A DNA stretch of 64,000 bases, from contig CP137669.1 in assembly GCA_037976565.1 (NCBI GenBank), forward strand, positions 41,380,912 through 41,444,911. Direction: 5' to 3'. This document shows, piece after piece, positions 11,548 through 24,597 of this stretch. The notes beneath the pieces are model-generated. The model had not been told where the DNA came from. It saw only the letters and a program-made list of their open reading frames with translations, and searched no databases. Each line of letters begins with the position of its first letter. Position 1 is the stretch's first letter. Source of the DNA: Mesocentrotus franciscanus. Taxonomy: Eukaryota > Echinodermata > Echinoidea > Camarodonta > Strongylocentrotidae. A program made the translations under genes and the position numbers.

Positions 11548-13415
11548 TTAGGTGGGCTGTATATAATACAGACCACCTTATGATTTCGTTAGAATTGCCT
11601 TTATTTATTATTCTTTATTTATTTTTCTTATTTCCACCCACTTTATTGTTAGCAAGATAATTTGAAAATGGCTCAATCAAAAGCCTTGAAATTTGGCACA
11701 CATATGTATAGGCATATGGACAAAGCAAAATAAGGTTTTCAACCTTGACCTTGACTGATGACGTCATCTAGGCGCCATTTTGTAAAATTTTCTGAAAATC
11801 TACTCATGATCATATCTTCATAACGAAAAGTCGTTTTTCATTCATATTTATCATGATCAAGGTCAATATCCGTCCGGTCAATTTCAGGTAAAAAAACACG
11901 CGCGCATGCGTACGTCCGTGCGTTAGCGCGCGCGCAAAATTTCAAAATGTTCCAAATCGTCTCAAATTCATTTTGGATACGTTTCAGGCCATTTTAAGCA
12001 TTTTATTAAAAATCGCGCACACACACACATGCGCGCGTTTTCGCGCGTAACACGATTATACAACATAAAATCGCCATTTTTTTCTTCATGATATTTCCCA
12101 TATTTTTCGAACAATTTGATACCATGTTTATCTCTTAATGACCATTAATAACAAGATGAGCGTCCATTCAATATAAATGTCCGTGCGCGCGAGCTCTTGT
12201 AATACATAGCATATATGGGCAAAAACATGCCTATACAAAATTCATTGTAACTCTTCAGAATGGATGGGAACTCCCAATTTTTTTCATATTTGGATAGATT
12301 ATGAGTCGGAGATATGATTTCATGTCTCATTTGACCCTCAATTAACTCATGACGTCATCATAATGGCCTCCGAACTCAAAATTTCAATTTGCATATTATG
12401 ACGTCAGCATATTTTTGGAAAATTGATTGTATCTCTGTAAATATTGATCGATTTTCTTCCAAATTTTGATATGTTCTAGCTGAGACAATTTTCTACAAAT
12501 GTAGTTACAATTTTTCATTTTGACAAAGGCATCATGGAGTATTTTTGCGATTAAAGGAGGCATGTCAATTTTTCACATTTTGCGTGTATTCTCTATGGGA
12601 CATGACTTTTTTTCAAAACTGGATTCTACATTCCTGTCTTTCGCGAGCACTATCTCCGTCGTTTTAGCTTCGTTTTTGCTGAGCTTCGAGTATGTTATAG
12701 CTGAGACAATAAGCTATCACAATGTGCCCTTTATTTTTCGATCAGATGCCGGGATCATGCTCATATTTCACTTGCAAAGTGGGATTTGAGAATTCCATTT
12801 TCCGTTCACGTGTAATGTCTATGTGGATTATTTTGGTATAGTGGTCATAGCACTTGCCTCCCATTCCGGCGACCCAAGTTCGATTCCTGGTGGGTCAATT
12901 TTTTTTTTTTTTTGCCGTCGTTTTAAATTTGATTTTATGATCTTCTTCGACTATTATAACATATTATCATATACAATCACAAACAATGTAATAAAATGCC
13001 TAATTTTGCGTGTTATATCTATGGGAGAAGAATGTCAATCGTTTGAGTACAACCCTATGGGAAATCTGAGTCCTTGTCGTGTATTAATTTTTTTATTCAT
13101 AGTTGGATAGAGTATGAGTGGGAGATATGATTTTTTATAAAAAAAACAAAATCTAGAAAATGCATATTTCATTTTGATATTTAGATTTGAGGGTCAAAGG
13201 TCAAATATACTGTACATGGTTTCTCTAAAACCATGCATTGTATAGACTTGAAATTTGGCACACTAATAGACCTGAATAAGAGGATTATTTCAAAAAATAA
13301 GGTCAAATCATGCCAATGTTATCTTAACTACTTAGTATGTCACTAAACATGTGTGGCATGCACTTGGAACAGCTAGCCCACCTATACTTGTTATTAACAA
13401 GTATTACATGTCTAG
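11548..13415 (+). mobile_element. Helitron-type element, copy A of a head-to-tail triplet
   Basis: The start TTAGGTGGGCTGTATATAATAC corresponds to TCAGGTGGGCTG in copies B and C, that is the Helitron 5' TC with one change, preceded by A. The 3' end has a hairpin, ATACTTGTT/AACAAGTAT with loop ATT (13384-13404), a 7 nt spacer and CTAG (13412-13415) followed by T. This hairpin plus CTAG end with A^T insertion is the hallmark of Helitrons. The body contains repeated GACGTCATCA motifs and GCGCGC clusters and no replication or helicase ORF, so it is non-autonomous. Small frames such as 12145-12330 (minus) recur identically in copy C and are repeat-derived. Confidence 0.8.
12833..12897 (+). repeat. 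tRNA-like segment inside Helitron copy A
   Basis: The sequence has an A-box-like GTATAGTGGTCATAGCACT and a B box AGTTCGATTCC, followed by GGTGGGTCA and a T run. It resembles a tRNA of the Gly/Glu type, but acceptor pairing is poor and it sits inside a mobile element; a related piece occurs at 37787-37826. I regard it as a tRNA-derived pseudo-sequence, not a working gene. Confidence 0.5.
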
Positions 13416-13433
13416 TTTATTTATTATTCTTTA

Positions 13434-15919
13434 TCAGGTGGGCTGTATATAATACAGACCACCTTATGTTTTCGTTAGAATATTTTTCTTATTTCCACCC
13501 ACTTTTTTGTTAGCACGATAACTTAAAAATGGCTCAATCATATGCCTTGAAATTTGGCACATATATGTATAGGCATAAGGACAAAGTAAAATAAGGTTTT
13601 CAACCTTGACCATGACTGATGACGTCATCTAGGCGCCATTTTGTGAAAATCAACTCATGATCATATCTTCATAACGGAAAGTCATTTCTCATTCATATTT
13701 ATCATGATCAAGGTCAATATCCGTCCGGTCAATTTCAGGTCAAAAAACGCGCGCGTACGCCATTATTAGCGTTAGCATTTCATAAAAGTCGCGCACACGC
13801 GCATGCGCGCGTTTTCGTTCGTCACGGCCGAACGCAAAATAATTCATCCTAGATTTTTTTGACACGATATTCCTCATTTTTTTCGAACAATTTGATACCA
13901 TGCTTATCTCTTTATGACCATTAATAAGGAATGAGCGTCCATTCAAGTTAAATGTCCGTGCGCGCGAGCTCTTGTAATACATAGCATATATGGGCAAAAA
14001 CATGCCTATACAAAATCCATTATAGCTCTTTGGATGCACCTGAACCCTCAAACTTTTTCCATATTTGGATAGAGTATGGGTCGGAGATATGATTTCATGT
14101 CTCATTTGGCCATCAAGTAATCGGGACGTCATCATAATGGCCTTGAAACTCAAAATACGAATTTGCATATTATGACGTCAGCATATTTTTGGAAAATTGA
14201 GTGTATCTCTGTAAATATTGATCATTTTCTCCCAAATTTGGATATGTTGTAGTTGAGGTAATTGTCTACAAGATTGGTACACACTAATTTTCATTTTAAT
14301 GACGTCATCATAGTCAAAAATTCAATCAAAGGCCACATGTCACAATTTCTTCATTTGCGCGTTATGTCTATGGAAGGTGAATTTCGTTCACATGATGTGT
14401 CTACATGACATTATTCTTTGAGCTCTATCTAGCTTATTTGTGCTCTATGTTCTCCCAAATTTTGGTATGTTATAGCTGAGACCATGGGCTATAGAAATTG
14501 TGACTTTTGTTTTTTGATCAGACGTTGATATCATGTCGAAATTTTCAATTGAATGTTGAAATTGCGACCATGCCAAAACGAGTCATCAAAATTGAACCAT
14601 ATTTGAAACACTTGAATTTAAGGTCAAGGATCAGTATAACATGTCATCAAAATCCGAAGGCGCACCATGACGCTCACGTACGCGCGCGTCAAAATAAAAA
14701 AAATCCTCAAAATCACTTTTTAATCAAATAAGAGTGAGTTTTAGGCCATTTTGAGTGCGGTTCGTGCGTTACGTACGCCATTACACAACATATAATCGCC
14801 ATTCTTTTTTCTTTCATGATATATTACCCATTTTTTCGAACAATTTGATACCATGGTAATATCTTTATGATTATTAATAACGGAATGAACGTCCGTTCAA
14901 GATAAATGTCCGTGCGCGCGAGCTCTTGTAATACATAGCATATATGGGCAAAAACATGCCTATACAAAATCCATTATAGCTCTTTGGGATGCACCTGGGC
15001 CGGTATTCAATTAAATACTTAGAATAAGTAAGAAAATTACTAGGTAAATGGCTTAGCTAAGAAGTTTACTTATCTCGTATTCAAATCGCATTTTAGACTA
15101 TTACTTACCTGAGACAAAATCTAGGTAAAATAATTACTGAATAGCATTGTGACATCACACCGTCAATCAAAGTAATGCGCAATTATCGCGTCGCAATAAA
15201 TGCGCGCTAAGATAATTGTGGGCAGGTTATGATACTGCGTAATAAAACCATATGCTTGACAAGCGCCAATCAAGGCCTCCAAATGATTGGCTAAAGTCTG
15301 GTAGGGAGCCGTCTAAAATTTAGGGTAAAATACTTAACCAAAAGTTTGAATTGAATACCAAAATTGGCTAAGTATTTTATCAACGACAAATACTAAGTAA
15401 ACAGCTAAAATTTTGTAAGTATTGAATTGAATACGGGCCCTGGACTCCCAATTTTTTTCATATTTTGATAGAGTATATGAGTCGGAGATATGATTTCATG
15501 TCTCATTTGGCCATTAAAAATATTCTGACGTCATCATAATTGCATTGGAACTCAAAATACGAATTTGAATATTATGAAGTCAGCATATTTATGGAAAATT
15601 GATTGTATCTCTGTAAATATTGATCGGTTTTCTTCCAAATTTCGATATGTTATAGCTATACAACTCTCTACAAGCTCAGTGGCCACCGTTTTTCATTTTG
15701 ATGACGTCATCATAATAAAAATTTCGATTAAAGGCCACATGTCAAAAATTTCTTAAATTGCGTTTTATGCCTATGAAAGGTGAATTTCGTTCACATCATC
15801 CTGAATCTACATGTCATTGTTTTTATAACAGTATCTCGCTTATTTTTGCTTTATTTTGTCTCAGATTTTAGTTGGAACAGCCCACCTATACTTGTTCCAA
15901 ACAAGTATTACATGTCTAG
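13434..15919 (+). mobile_element. Helitron-type element, copy B
   Basis: It begins TCAGGTGGGCTG after A (13433) and ends with hairpin ATACTTGTT/AACAAGTAT (15888-15908), spacer and CTAG (15916-15919) followed by T. It is the longest of the three, and the 440 bp TIR element at 14999-15438 explains part of the extra length. Only 18 bp separate it from copy A and 4 bp (TTTA) from copy C. No long ORF is present. Confidence 0.8.
14999..15438. mobile_element. TIR element inserted in Helitron copy B
   Basis: The termini are GCCGGTATTCAATT and, inverted, AATTGAATACGGGC, flanked by a 5 bp direct repeat CCTGG (14994-14998 and 15439-15443). Sister Helitron sequences read through this point without it (for example GCACCGGGACCCTCC near 37001), giving the approximate empty site. 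There is no coding capacity. The superfamily is unknown. Confidence 0.75.
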
Positions 15920-15923
15920 TTTA

Positions 15924-17168
15924 TCAGGTGGGCTGTATATAATACAGACCACCTTATGTTTTCGTTAGAATTGCCTTTATTATTCTTTCTTTTTCTTATT
16001 TCCAATCACTTTTTTGTTAGCAAGATAACTTAAAAATGGCTCAATCATATGTCTTGAAATTTGGCACACATATGTATTGGCATATGGACAAAGCAAAATA
16101 AGGTTTTCAACCTTGACCTTGACTGATGACGTCATCTAGGCGCCATTTTGTAAAATTTTCTGAAAATCTACTCATGATCATATCTTCATAACGAAAAGTC
16201 GTTTCTCATTCATATTTATCATGATCAAGGTCAATATCCGTCCGGTCAATTTCAGGTCAAAAAGCGCGCGCATGCGTACGTCCGCGCGTGAGCGCGCGCA
16301 AAATTTCAAAATGCTCAAAATCGTCTCAAAATCATTTTGCATACGTTTCAGGCCATTTTAAGCATTTTATAAAAAATCGCGCACACGCACATGCGCGCGC
16401 GTTTTCGCGCGTAACACCATTACACAACATAGAATCGCCATTTTTTTCTTTCATGATATTTCCCATATTTTTTCGAACAATTTGATACCATGTTTATCTC
16501 TTTATGACCATTAATAACAAGATGAGCGTCCATTCAAGATAAATGTCCGTGCGCGCGAGCTCTTGTAATACATAGCATATATGGGCAAAAACATGCCTAT
16601 ACAAAATTCATTGTAACTCTTCAGAATGGATGGGAACTCCCAATTTTTTTCATATTTGGATAGATTATGAGTCGGAGATATGATTTCATGTCTCATTTGA
16701 CCCTCAATTAACTCATGACGTCATCATAATGGCCTCCGAACTCAAAATTTCAATTTGCATATTATGACGTCAGCATATTTTTGGAAAATTGATTGTATCT
16801 CTGTAAATATTGATCGATTTTCTTCCAAATTTTGATATGTTCTAGCTGAGACAATTTTCTACAAATGCAGTTACAACAATTTTTCATTTTGACAAAGGCA
16901 TCATGGCGTATTTTTGCGATTAAAGGAGGCATGTCAATTTTTCACATTTTGCGTGTATTCTCTATGGGACATGACTTTTTCTCAAAACTGGATTCTACAT
17001 TCCGTCTTTCGCGAGCAATATCTCCGTCGTTTTAGCTTCGTTTACGCTGAACTTCGAGTATTTTGTAGCTGAGACAATAAGCTATCTCAAATGTGCCCTT
17101 GATTTTGTCTTAAATTTTAGTTGGACCAGCCCACCTATACTTGTTCTAAACAAGTATTACAAATCTAG
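15924..17168 (+). mobile_element. Helitron-type element, copy C (internally deleted)
   Basis: It starts TCAGGTGGGCTG after A and ends with hairpin ATACTTGTT/AACAAGTAT (loop CTA), spacer TACAAAT and CTAG (17165-17168) followed by T. Much of it is nearly identical to copy A (compare 16511-16696 with 12145-12330), but the part corresponding to about 12700-13300 of copy A, including the tRNA-like segment, is missing. Confidence 0.8.
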
Positions 17169-19006
17169 TTGAGAGTGTATTTGAACTTGTTTTTGAGGTA
17201 TTATTTGAAGCTCATATTTTGATTATACATGTAGTATAGCAACATGGAACACCTAACATACAGTGTAAAATATTTTCTGGTGATTGGTACACCGAATGCT
17301 TCTATGAAAAGTGAATAAATACATGGAGTAACCACATATGGGTATGTTGAAGATAAAGTTGAGTTCTGGTCATGTGATTGCGTTGTGAAATAACCAGTGT
17401 GGAATCGATCAGAAAAGTTTGATCATGTAGCATAAAAGTATTGGTGTGTACTGCAAGGTTTTGGAATCATCAAAATGATAAGAAATTTGGCCCAGTATTG
17501 GTAAAAGTAACAAGCACTGTACACAGAAAGATGTACCGTATATGGGACTTCACAAACATGTGTCATACAAATGAGGCCCACATTTTAAAGCATGTCATAT
17601 TTAGAATTTGAAGGCATTTGAAGAGCCATGCTTTTCAAGGAACATTTTTTCTCTGATGTTCTTCCACATTTGCATACCGGTAATAACAATGAAAATGCTC
17701 ACAAATTTAGACTTGGTTTAAAAGGATATTTGTATCACAAGCAATTCATGGGTTTCATTTAGATCATATTGATATACTGCATAATATATACACGGCAAAT
17801 TGTGACATCAATCATATACAAATGTTTGTGTCCTGATAAGTGATAAAGGAGATTTCTGCAAAGGAATGATATTGTAAAATCTTTAGTTGTATTATGTGAA
17901 CTTTGCATTACTCCATAGCCTCTTGATCTAATGTACATAAATGTTCTTTTCAAGTATCAACAAAAAACAATTGCTATAATTTAAAAGTCAAAATCTATTT
18001 GCATATCTTCAAGCCCTCATTTTTGTAAAATATTACTGTTTGAACAGATGTAAAAGTTTCAAAGTATTGAATCTTCCTCATTGAGTTTGACCAGTGTTGA
18101 AAATCATTAGCCTATTATACTGTGTACTATTACCAGAGTCTTATCAGCAAAGGTACATTGTGATTTCATGCTTTGTATTAATACCAGTCTAGAAGATTTA
18201 GCAAGGTCATTTATTAAGTTGTAACACACTTTCCTTTGCGTGATTTATTGTGGGCTCTCTTTCAGATATAGAGTCTCAATGACAGCTCAAAATATTCAAA
18301 CTCTCATTATGTAGTCTGAGATAATAAAAGCAATTTCTCAATTCATCATGGACTAATTGGGATGGCCTTATCTCCTTTAAACCATCCAGTGATACAAGCC
18401 AAAGAGCGTTGATTGAAGTTGGTCTTAATCAATTTGTTTACATTCACAAAATAACTCATGCTCGTGCGTACTATACCCTCTCTTATGACCTCTATACTTC
18501 AAATTTGAGAAAATCTTTAAAATTGGTGCAATCTCATGTCATGAGCCTATAATCTTTTTGGACAGTTATCAAGTTTAAAACTTGGTGATCTTTATGGTAA
18601 AATAGCATACAGATATTCTCCCTTTTCATTACATCTTTTTCTGGTTTGATTCTTGCACATATCTATTCCAAAATGTTTGAAATGATTGTGGGGATTTTTG
18701 AGCTAGTTATTTTGTGGCTCCTTGGAGATGTTTCCTAATCAGCTCTGTTCTCTCATGCAGACCATTTTTATTTATGGCGAATAAAACGAAGGAAAAATAT
18801 CTGCATGATTCCTGGGGAATATAAGTTTGTCTAAATACCTTTTTATATTTGGATCCTATTCACCTACAATTCTGTGTATTGAGGGTAAAAATACGGACAG
18901 TTGAGAAAGAGTCATTATAATTCGAAGGATTACTACTTAGTAAACTTTGATACAGTCAAACAGAGAAGCAGCATCCACATAGATGTGTTGAACAAAATGC
19001 ATATAA
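17169..19006. other. Unassigned AT-rich sequence
   Basis: No gene, RNA or clear repeat was recognised. The last base pair (A19006/T19007) matches the insertion point used by a Helitron in the paralogous copy at 42820. Confidence 0.45.
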
Positions 19007-20105
19007 TTTTATTTTGTTTTTCTTGCCAGCCAGTGCAGCAGAAACGTATATGACTGGAAATCTACATTCTGACAAAGAAATGTATATTGTAGGTGTTCTC
19101 AAGCAGCTCAGGTTTTGTCATTGTTGCTTTTGTGGATCATTCGACTGTGAATAGCTTGATTGATATTTTAAGAGCAAAAGTTTTCATGAAATGAAACTCT
19201 TACCCCCATAACCCCACTCTCTCTTTCTCTCTGTCCCTCTCTCTCTCTATTTCACGCTCCCCCTCCCCACCTCTACCTCCCTCTCTCTGCACATGCCTCT
19301 TTCATCCTTCTGACGCTTCTGTTAGCATTTTAATCTTAGCAACTGCAAGTATATAAATACAATATTGTTTGTCATCATTGCCATTGTATAGAATACTTTC
19401 TACTCTACTTCTGTATTTGCACCGAGTCCAATTTCATATCGGTGATCTAGTAGTATTCATACTCTCCATGTACACCCTGATCAGTGACTCTCTTTGTAAT
19501 ACATTTCATAATCCACCTTTAAAAAAAAATAGTACAATTGTTTTACCTAAAATTGATATATAAACATTCCATATAGGGCTGGTATTGGAGTTTAAATTTT
19601 ATGTTTGTTTTTATTTTAGGAATGATTGTCAGGGCTTTCCAAAGGCTAAGCCTGTTATTAAATGCAAGATTAAGAGTACAGGTACATTGCATTGGCAATA
19701 TCAATTATTATTAATCTGATGTTCTTTTTCCCCCATTCTATAGCTATATTGATACCATTATATCGTTGTAAAGTATGTTAATATGGGTGTGTAGAAGATA
19801 ATATATTATGTCTAATAAGTTGTATGCCATTCTCCATGTGAATGATATCAAGATTGTATGGAAAGAAAGGACATCAAACATTTCTTAAAACCTGATAAAT
19901 TTCTTTTTTCTACAAATTACGTCTTATTCAGAAAAATGAAAATGTGGAGTATGAAATGTAAAAATCTGTCAATGTTTTATTAAGAAGCTTTCAACCCACT
20001 TAACAAAAACCTAATATTCATTATATATGAATAATAAACCATAAGAAATGAAATATTTTGTTTTCATGTTTGTGATTTTATACAGTAGTCTTTGTGTGCT
20101 TTCAA
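19007..20105 (+). repeat. 1.1 kb segment duplicated at 42820-43885
   Basis: From TTTTATTTTGTTTTTCTTGCC onward the sequence runs parallel to 42820-43885, including a CT-rich tract (19218-19290 here, 43023-43100 there) and the phrase ATATGGGTGTGTAGAAGAT. Similarity fades near 20105/43885. The 42820 copy begins exactly after a Helitron CTAG end, so 19006/19007 represents the uninterrupted target. Confidence 0.8.
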
Positions 20106-21369
20106 TCACTCTTTCATTATTGATATGTGGAAAAATACTCATCAAAAAGGCATACATGTATTAGAAGAAAAAAGAGTCATTGATAATCTTCCAATGGCTT
20201 TGCTCAAGGCATGGCATATGAAAAAGATTGGAAAGTAATCATATGCTTATACAGACCCCATGAATACATAGATGTACAAGTCTAAAAAGAAGTATGTGGG
20301 GTCTGTTGGAGTACATGAGTGAAGGATCTGCCCACTCGGAGGTGAAGCTACGGAAAGAGGGCCCCCTCAATCGAATGGTAACAACAGAAACAGAAAGAAA
20401 GGGAAAGGAAGAAGGCAATGTGAACAAACGTGTAAGACCCACCCCCTCCAACAACGAGTTTGGTCAACTACTCTCTGTAAGAAAAAAATGATAAGTGGAA
20501 TGTTCGGTTATATGAAGCCACTTCGGAGATGGCACTTGTACAAGTGACCCCAAAATATCAACAGACCCTTTAAACATGGAGAAGTCCCACTTTGTGCATT
20601 TTAGAATATTCACTGCCAAAGTGGGGGAAGTGCTTTATGGATAACTTTTGTTTGCCCTCTTGAAAAGAATACTTCCACCGGTGTATCAAAGAATGTACCA
20701 GGGCGTAAATGAATACTCATTACATTAATGTGTCCAGCATTTGTCTCTATGGGTTTTACAGTTTTGTACAAATGACCTTCAACTGCCAATGCGCAGATAT
20801 TATCTCCGCAGTGGCTTATTATTTCTTCACGTTACGTGTTCTCTCTATTTAAAAAAAAAATCATTGCTTGTTATTTCGTAGTAATTTATTTTATAAAATA
20901 GAGCCATGTAGGGGATTCCCCACGCTTTATAAGATACTGTCCCAACTCCCAAGTGAGCTGCTGAGTTATTTCTTCTTCAAGATTAAAAGTCATACACATT
21001 TGGAGCCTTAAAACCGTCGAAGCATTGGGATAGGTTTGTCAGAGGGGAGAGAGTACCAACCTATTAAATGAAAGTACAGTACTTGTAATTCAACAAGGAT
21101 ACCATTATCGGCCTCATAGTGATTAAAAAAAACCATATTTGAATTTTTGTCTTCAAACAGATGGGGATATCGCCAGAATGGAGGCGTTCTTAGTGAGGAG
21201 AAGTGTCAATTCAGTCGAATAATCTCAAGTAAATTCCCATTACGTCCTCTATGTTTTTCAAGGGCACTTACCCGTCAAATCATCTGAAGAACTGTATGAA
21301 AGTCTTGCGCAACACGATCGAAACTATTTTCGGAAAATTAACTAGATAGCCCCGCAGACCAGTGCAATT
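20106..21369. other. Unassigned sequence
   Basis: Overlapping frames near 20239-20491 on opposite strands show no known protein. Nothing else was recognised. Confidence 0.4.
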
Positions 21370-21960
21370 TGATAAAAGAACGAGGTACAAATATCTGAGT
21401 ATTGGAACATTCGGGAGAAACCTAGCACATGTTTATCCAAATATGGACGTCTGCCGGCCGGGGCCCTCTGCTACATGTGGCCCCTAGGGCCGGTTAAATA
21501 AGGCCAAAAATGCGTTTGATCAAACGAACGAGGTACCACTTGAAACCAATGTTAACTAAATGCATGAATGCCTCAAAGCACGGACTTGCTCATGCCAGAC
21601 AAATTTCCTGCTGCTTAGGTCCCGTACGTCAGACGCCCCCAAATGTGGCCAAAAGGCCGGTTTTATCGTAGCATTAAAATTTTGCAAGGTACCACTCAAA
21701 ACCAATTCGGAATCCTCGGGTTAATCTTACAAACTACAGAAATCATCATGCCAGACAAATGTTCTGCTGCATAGGGGCCCACAGACACATTAAAAAAGGG
21801 GGCCCCAAACGGGCCATGATCAAACAAATGAGGTACCACTTCAAACTGAATGCCACAAAGCACTGAATAGCCCTTGCCGGACGAATTTCCTGCTGCTAAG
21901 GGTCCGCCAGACGCCCCCAAAATGTGGCCCAAAGGCCCGTTATTGTAGTATTGACCTAAC
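21370..21960. repeat. Four-unit tandem repeat of ~150 bp
   Basis: Diverged units share GAGGTACCACTT (21529, 21685 and 21829, with a weaker match near 21381), TTTCCTGCTGCTA and CAGACGCCCCCAAA. One unit is found again, reading the other way, at 43890-44050 (CAGCAGAACATTTGTCTGG). Function unknown; probably the interior of a mobile element. Confidence 0.6.
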
Positions 21961-21963
21961 TTA

Positions 21964-22143
21964 AGAGTCTAAGGGCATATGCCTCAATTACAGAGAGGAA
22001 ATGATGTCATCAAACATTAAAACAAAACTGTTTTATGGTTGAACTTTGATATTCATCGGAAGAAAGTATTCCTCATTCATTGTAAAATGCAACCTGATAT
22101 AAATGACAATGTTTCTTTTCTGAGGCCTATGCCCTTAGACTCT
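21964..22143. mobile_element. 180 bp MITE-like inverted-repeat element
   Basis: The termini AGAGTCTAAGGGCATATGCC and, inverted, GGCCTATGCCCTTAGACTCT pair almost perfectly across a 140 bp centre. No target duplication could be fixed with confidence. Confidence 0.6.
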
Positions 22144-22594
22144 CGTAGATGCTATAAATTTGATGGAATTATATAGTCTGGAAAACACAATTAGACGAAT
22201 CGAACTTGAAATCCTGTATCATTTAAGAGTCTACTCGATTATACCTAATAGTATATAGCAAGACTGCACGAATCATTCGTATTGTGTTGACCGTTGAGTA
22301 GTAAAGAAAGTGAGTAATTGTCATAATTTAGCAAACATTGCAAAAATATTTTTCATGGTTGCCTACCTTGTGAAATGCTTCCGGATGGCAAACTGGTGAA
22401 TCTAAGTTGGATGTCATATTCCTCCATTTTAAGTCTAATATCGGAAATTGGTTACATCGCTTCATATTTCATCCAGTATAGAAACATATTACACCAGGTG
22501 AGAGTATCATCTCTTCTTCAGAGTGCGAGTATAAACAACATTCTATTTGAACTAGGTGAGACAAAAATCAATGGGATAAACTGTTGATATAACG

Positions 22595-24490
22595 ACCAGC
22601 CCATTGAATTGCAAACAAGGTGTAGAGGCTAATAGTAGGCCAGCCAAATCCATTCCAATCCAAAAGATATTTGATATAGCGGCTTTTCCTTGCGGTTACA
22701 AAGCGCTGCACACACACCGCTCCACAATGTTTGGGCCAAACATAAAAAAGGCTCTAGAAAAATATTACATGGCGTTTTGGGGGTAATGCATGGCATCCAT
22801 GCTAAAACTTTTGCAAAAATAATATGGAATAAGACGTGGGTGGAGCGCATTTCTTAATATTAAAAATGAATATTTGAAAGAATGTCCAAAATCATGATTT
22901 TTAATTTTTTAACCGATGAATATGAATTTTATCTGATGAAGACATTCCAATTGATATAATTTTCATTATGAGTTTGAATTAATAAACCTGCATTATATAC
23001 ATTTGAATGTTGTATATTACACACATATTATTATATGCATGGAGCAAAGAAACATAAAAGTGTGATTTATTCAGAATATGGTGTTTATATAGAAAACTAA
23101 TTATATTTCAAAATTTTTACAAACCATAAATCTGTCCATTGAAACTCTTTCTCTTGATTAAACATACAATATATGTTGTTATGCCACACATAGAAAAGAA
23201 AAAGAAATGATCAGATAATGTGATCGATAAGTCATTTTGTTATCTCCAATGACTTTACGTCTTTTCCAGGATGCGCATTTTGAGTGGAAATACACTCTAC
23301 ATGTATCGTAAATGACAATATCCACATATTAGCAGTATAAGTCCATCGGCCAAAAAACTGAAAAGGCACACACCACCTGAGACACAATCTTAAATAACCT
23401 TTTTCCTGTTAGTTAGGACCCTTCGCTCCCAGAATTAAAATCAAACGGATAGCTGTAGTTATTACATGCTTTCTTTATTCGTTTTTATTATAACGGCCCA
23501 GCGCTCACGTCCATCATCTACTTTATGGCAATCAGACAGATTATCATACCCGAGGATCCTATAAAAAAAGAAAGACATCTTTTAAATTATGCCAACTTTT
23601 ATTCAACATTTTTTTAATCAGTTTTATTTTGTTTAAAACATATATTGACATACTTACTATGTGTTTTTAACGTAAATTAACATATACCCTGTATATGACA
23701 TTTTCTAAAATCCTAATGTTCTTGATCCGTAAACCTGGTAATAGCCCTAGTGATCACATCCACTACAAACTTTAGGGCCAACAAGCACATTCTGATAGGG
23801 GTCCTAACTAACAGGAAAACAAATCATTTAAGATTGTGTCTCAGGTGGTGTGTGCCTTTTCAGTTTTTGGCCGATGGACTTATACTGCTAATAAATGGGA
23901 ATTGTCATATACGGTACATGTTTCGCATCCTGTAAAAAGACATCAATTCATTTGGGATTTTAAAAAATGACTTATTCATCAAATTATCTGATCTTTTTTT
24001 TCTATTTGTGGCATGACAACATATATTAAATGTTTTATCAAGAAGATTTATGGTGTGTCAAAAACTTTGAAATATAATTGGTTTTTATAGCCCTGTATTC
24101 TGAGTAAATCACACTTTTATGTTTCATTGCGCCATACATAATTATATGTGTAATATCCAACATTCAAATGTATATTTAACACGTGTATTACTTCAAACTC
24201 TTAATGAAAACTATATCAATTAAAATTTCTTTATCAGATAATTCATATTCGGTCAAAAAATTTGAAACTTTGATGTTGAACATTCTTTCAAATTTTGAGC
24301 CCAAAATGACATTTTTAGTAAAAAATGCGCGTGGTATCCACCTGTATTTTAATATTCCTTAGTATTTTTTTGCAAGAGTTTAAGCATAGATGCCATGCAT
24401 GAACCCAAAACGCCTCGAAATCTTTTTCTAGAGCCTTTTTCGTATGTTTGACTGGTCTACTACATATTGTGACCCTTGTTGAATTGCGAT
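22595..24490. repeat. Long imperfect inverted repeat (arms ~0.7-0.8 kb, loop ~0.4 kb)
   Basis: The left arm (about 22595-23422) and right arm (about 23799-24490) are reverse complements over many landmarks: GGCACACACCACCTGAGAC near 23371 against GTCTCAGGTGGTGTGTGCC near 23838; ATAAAAGTGTGATTTA near 23054 against TAAATCACACTTTTAT near 24105; GGCTCTAGAAAAA near 22750 against CTTTTTCTAGAGCC near 24423. Arms differ by many substitutions and small gaps. Part of it is copied again at 50467-53505. It could be a foldback or long-TIR element; no transposase was seen. Confidence 0.75.
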
Positions 24491-24597
24491 TAACTCAAAA
24501 TTTTCTGTGTGATCATATACCGTATTTGGTATCGTTCGCAAGGGCATTACATTGCGGTAATTTTGGCTTCAGTTTTATCTGCGAGTAATGTACTAAA

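Noticed and set aside
12833..12897. Functional tRNA gene
   Set aside because: A and B boxes are present, but acceptor pairing is poor and it lies in a mobile element with a broken relative at 37787.
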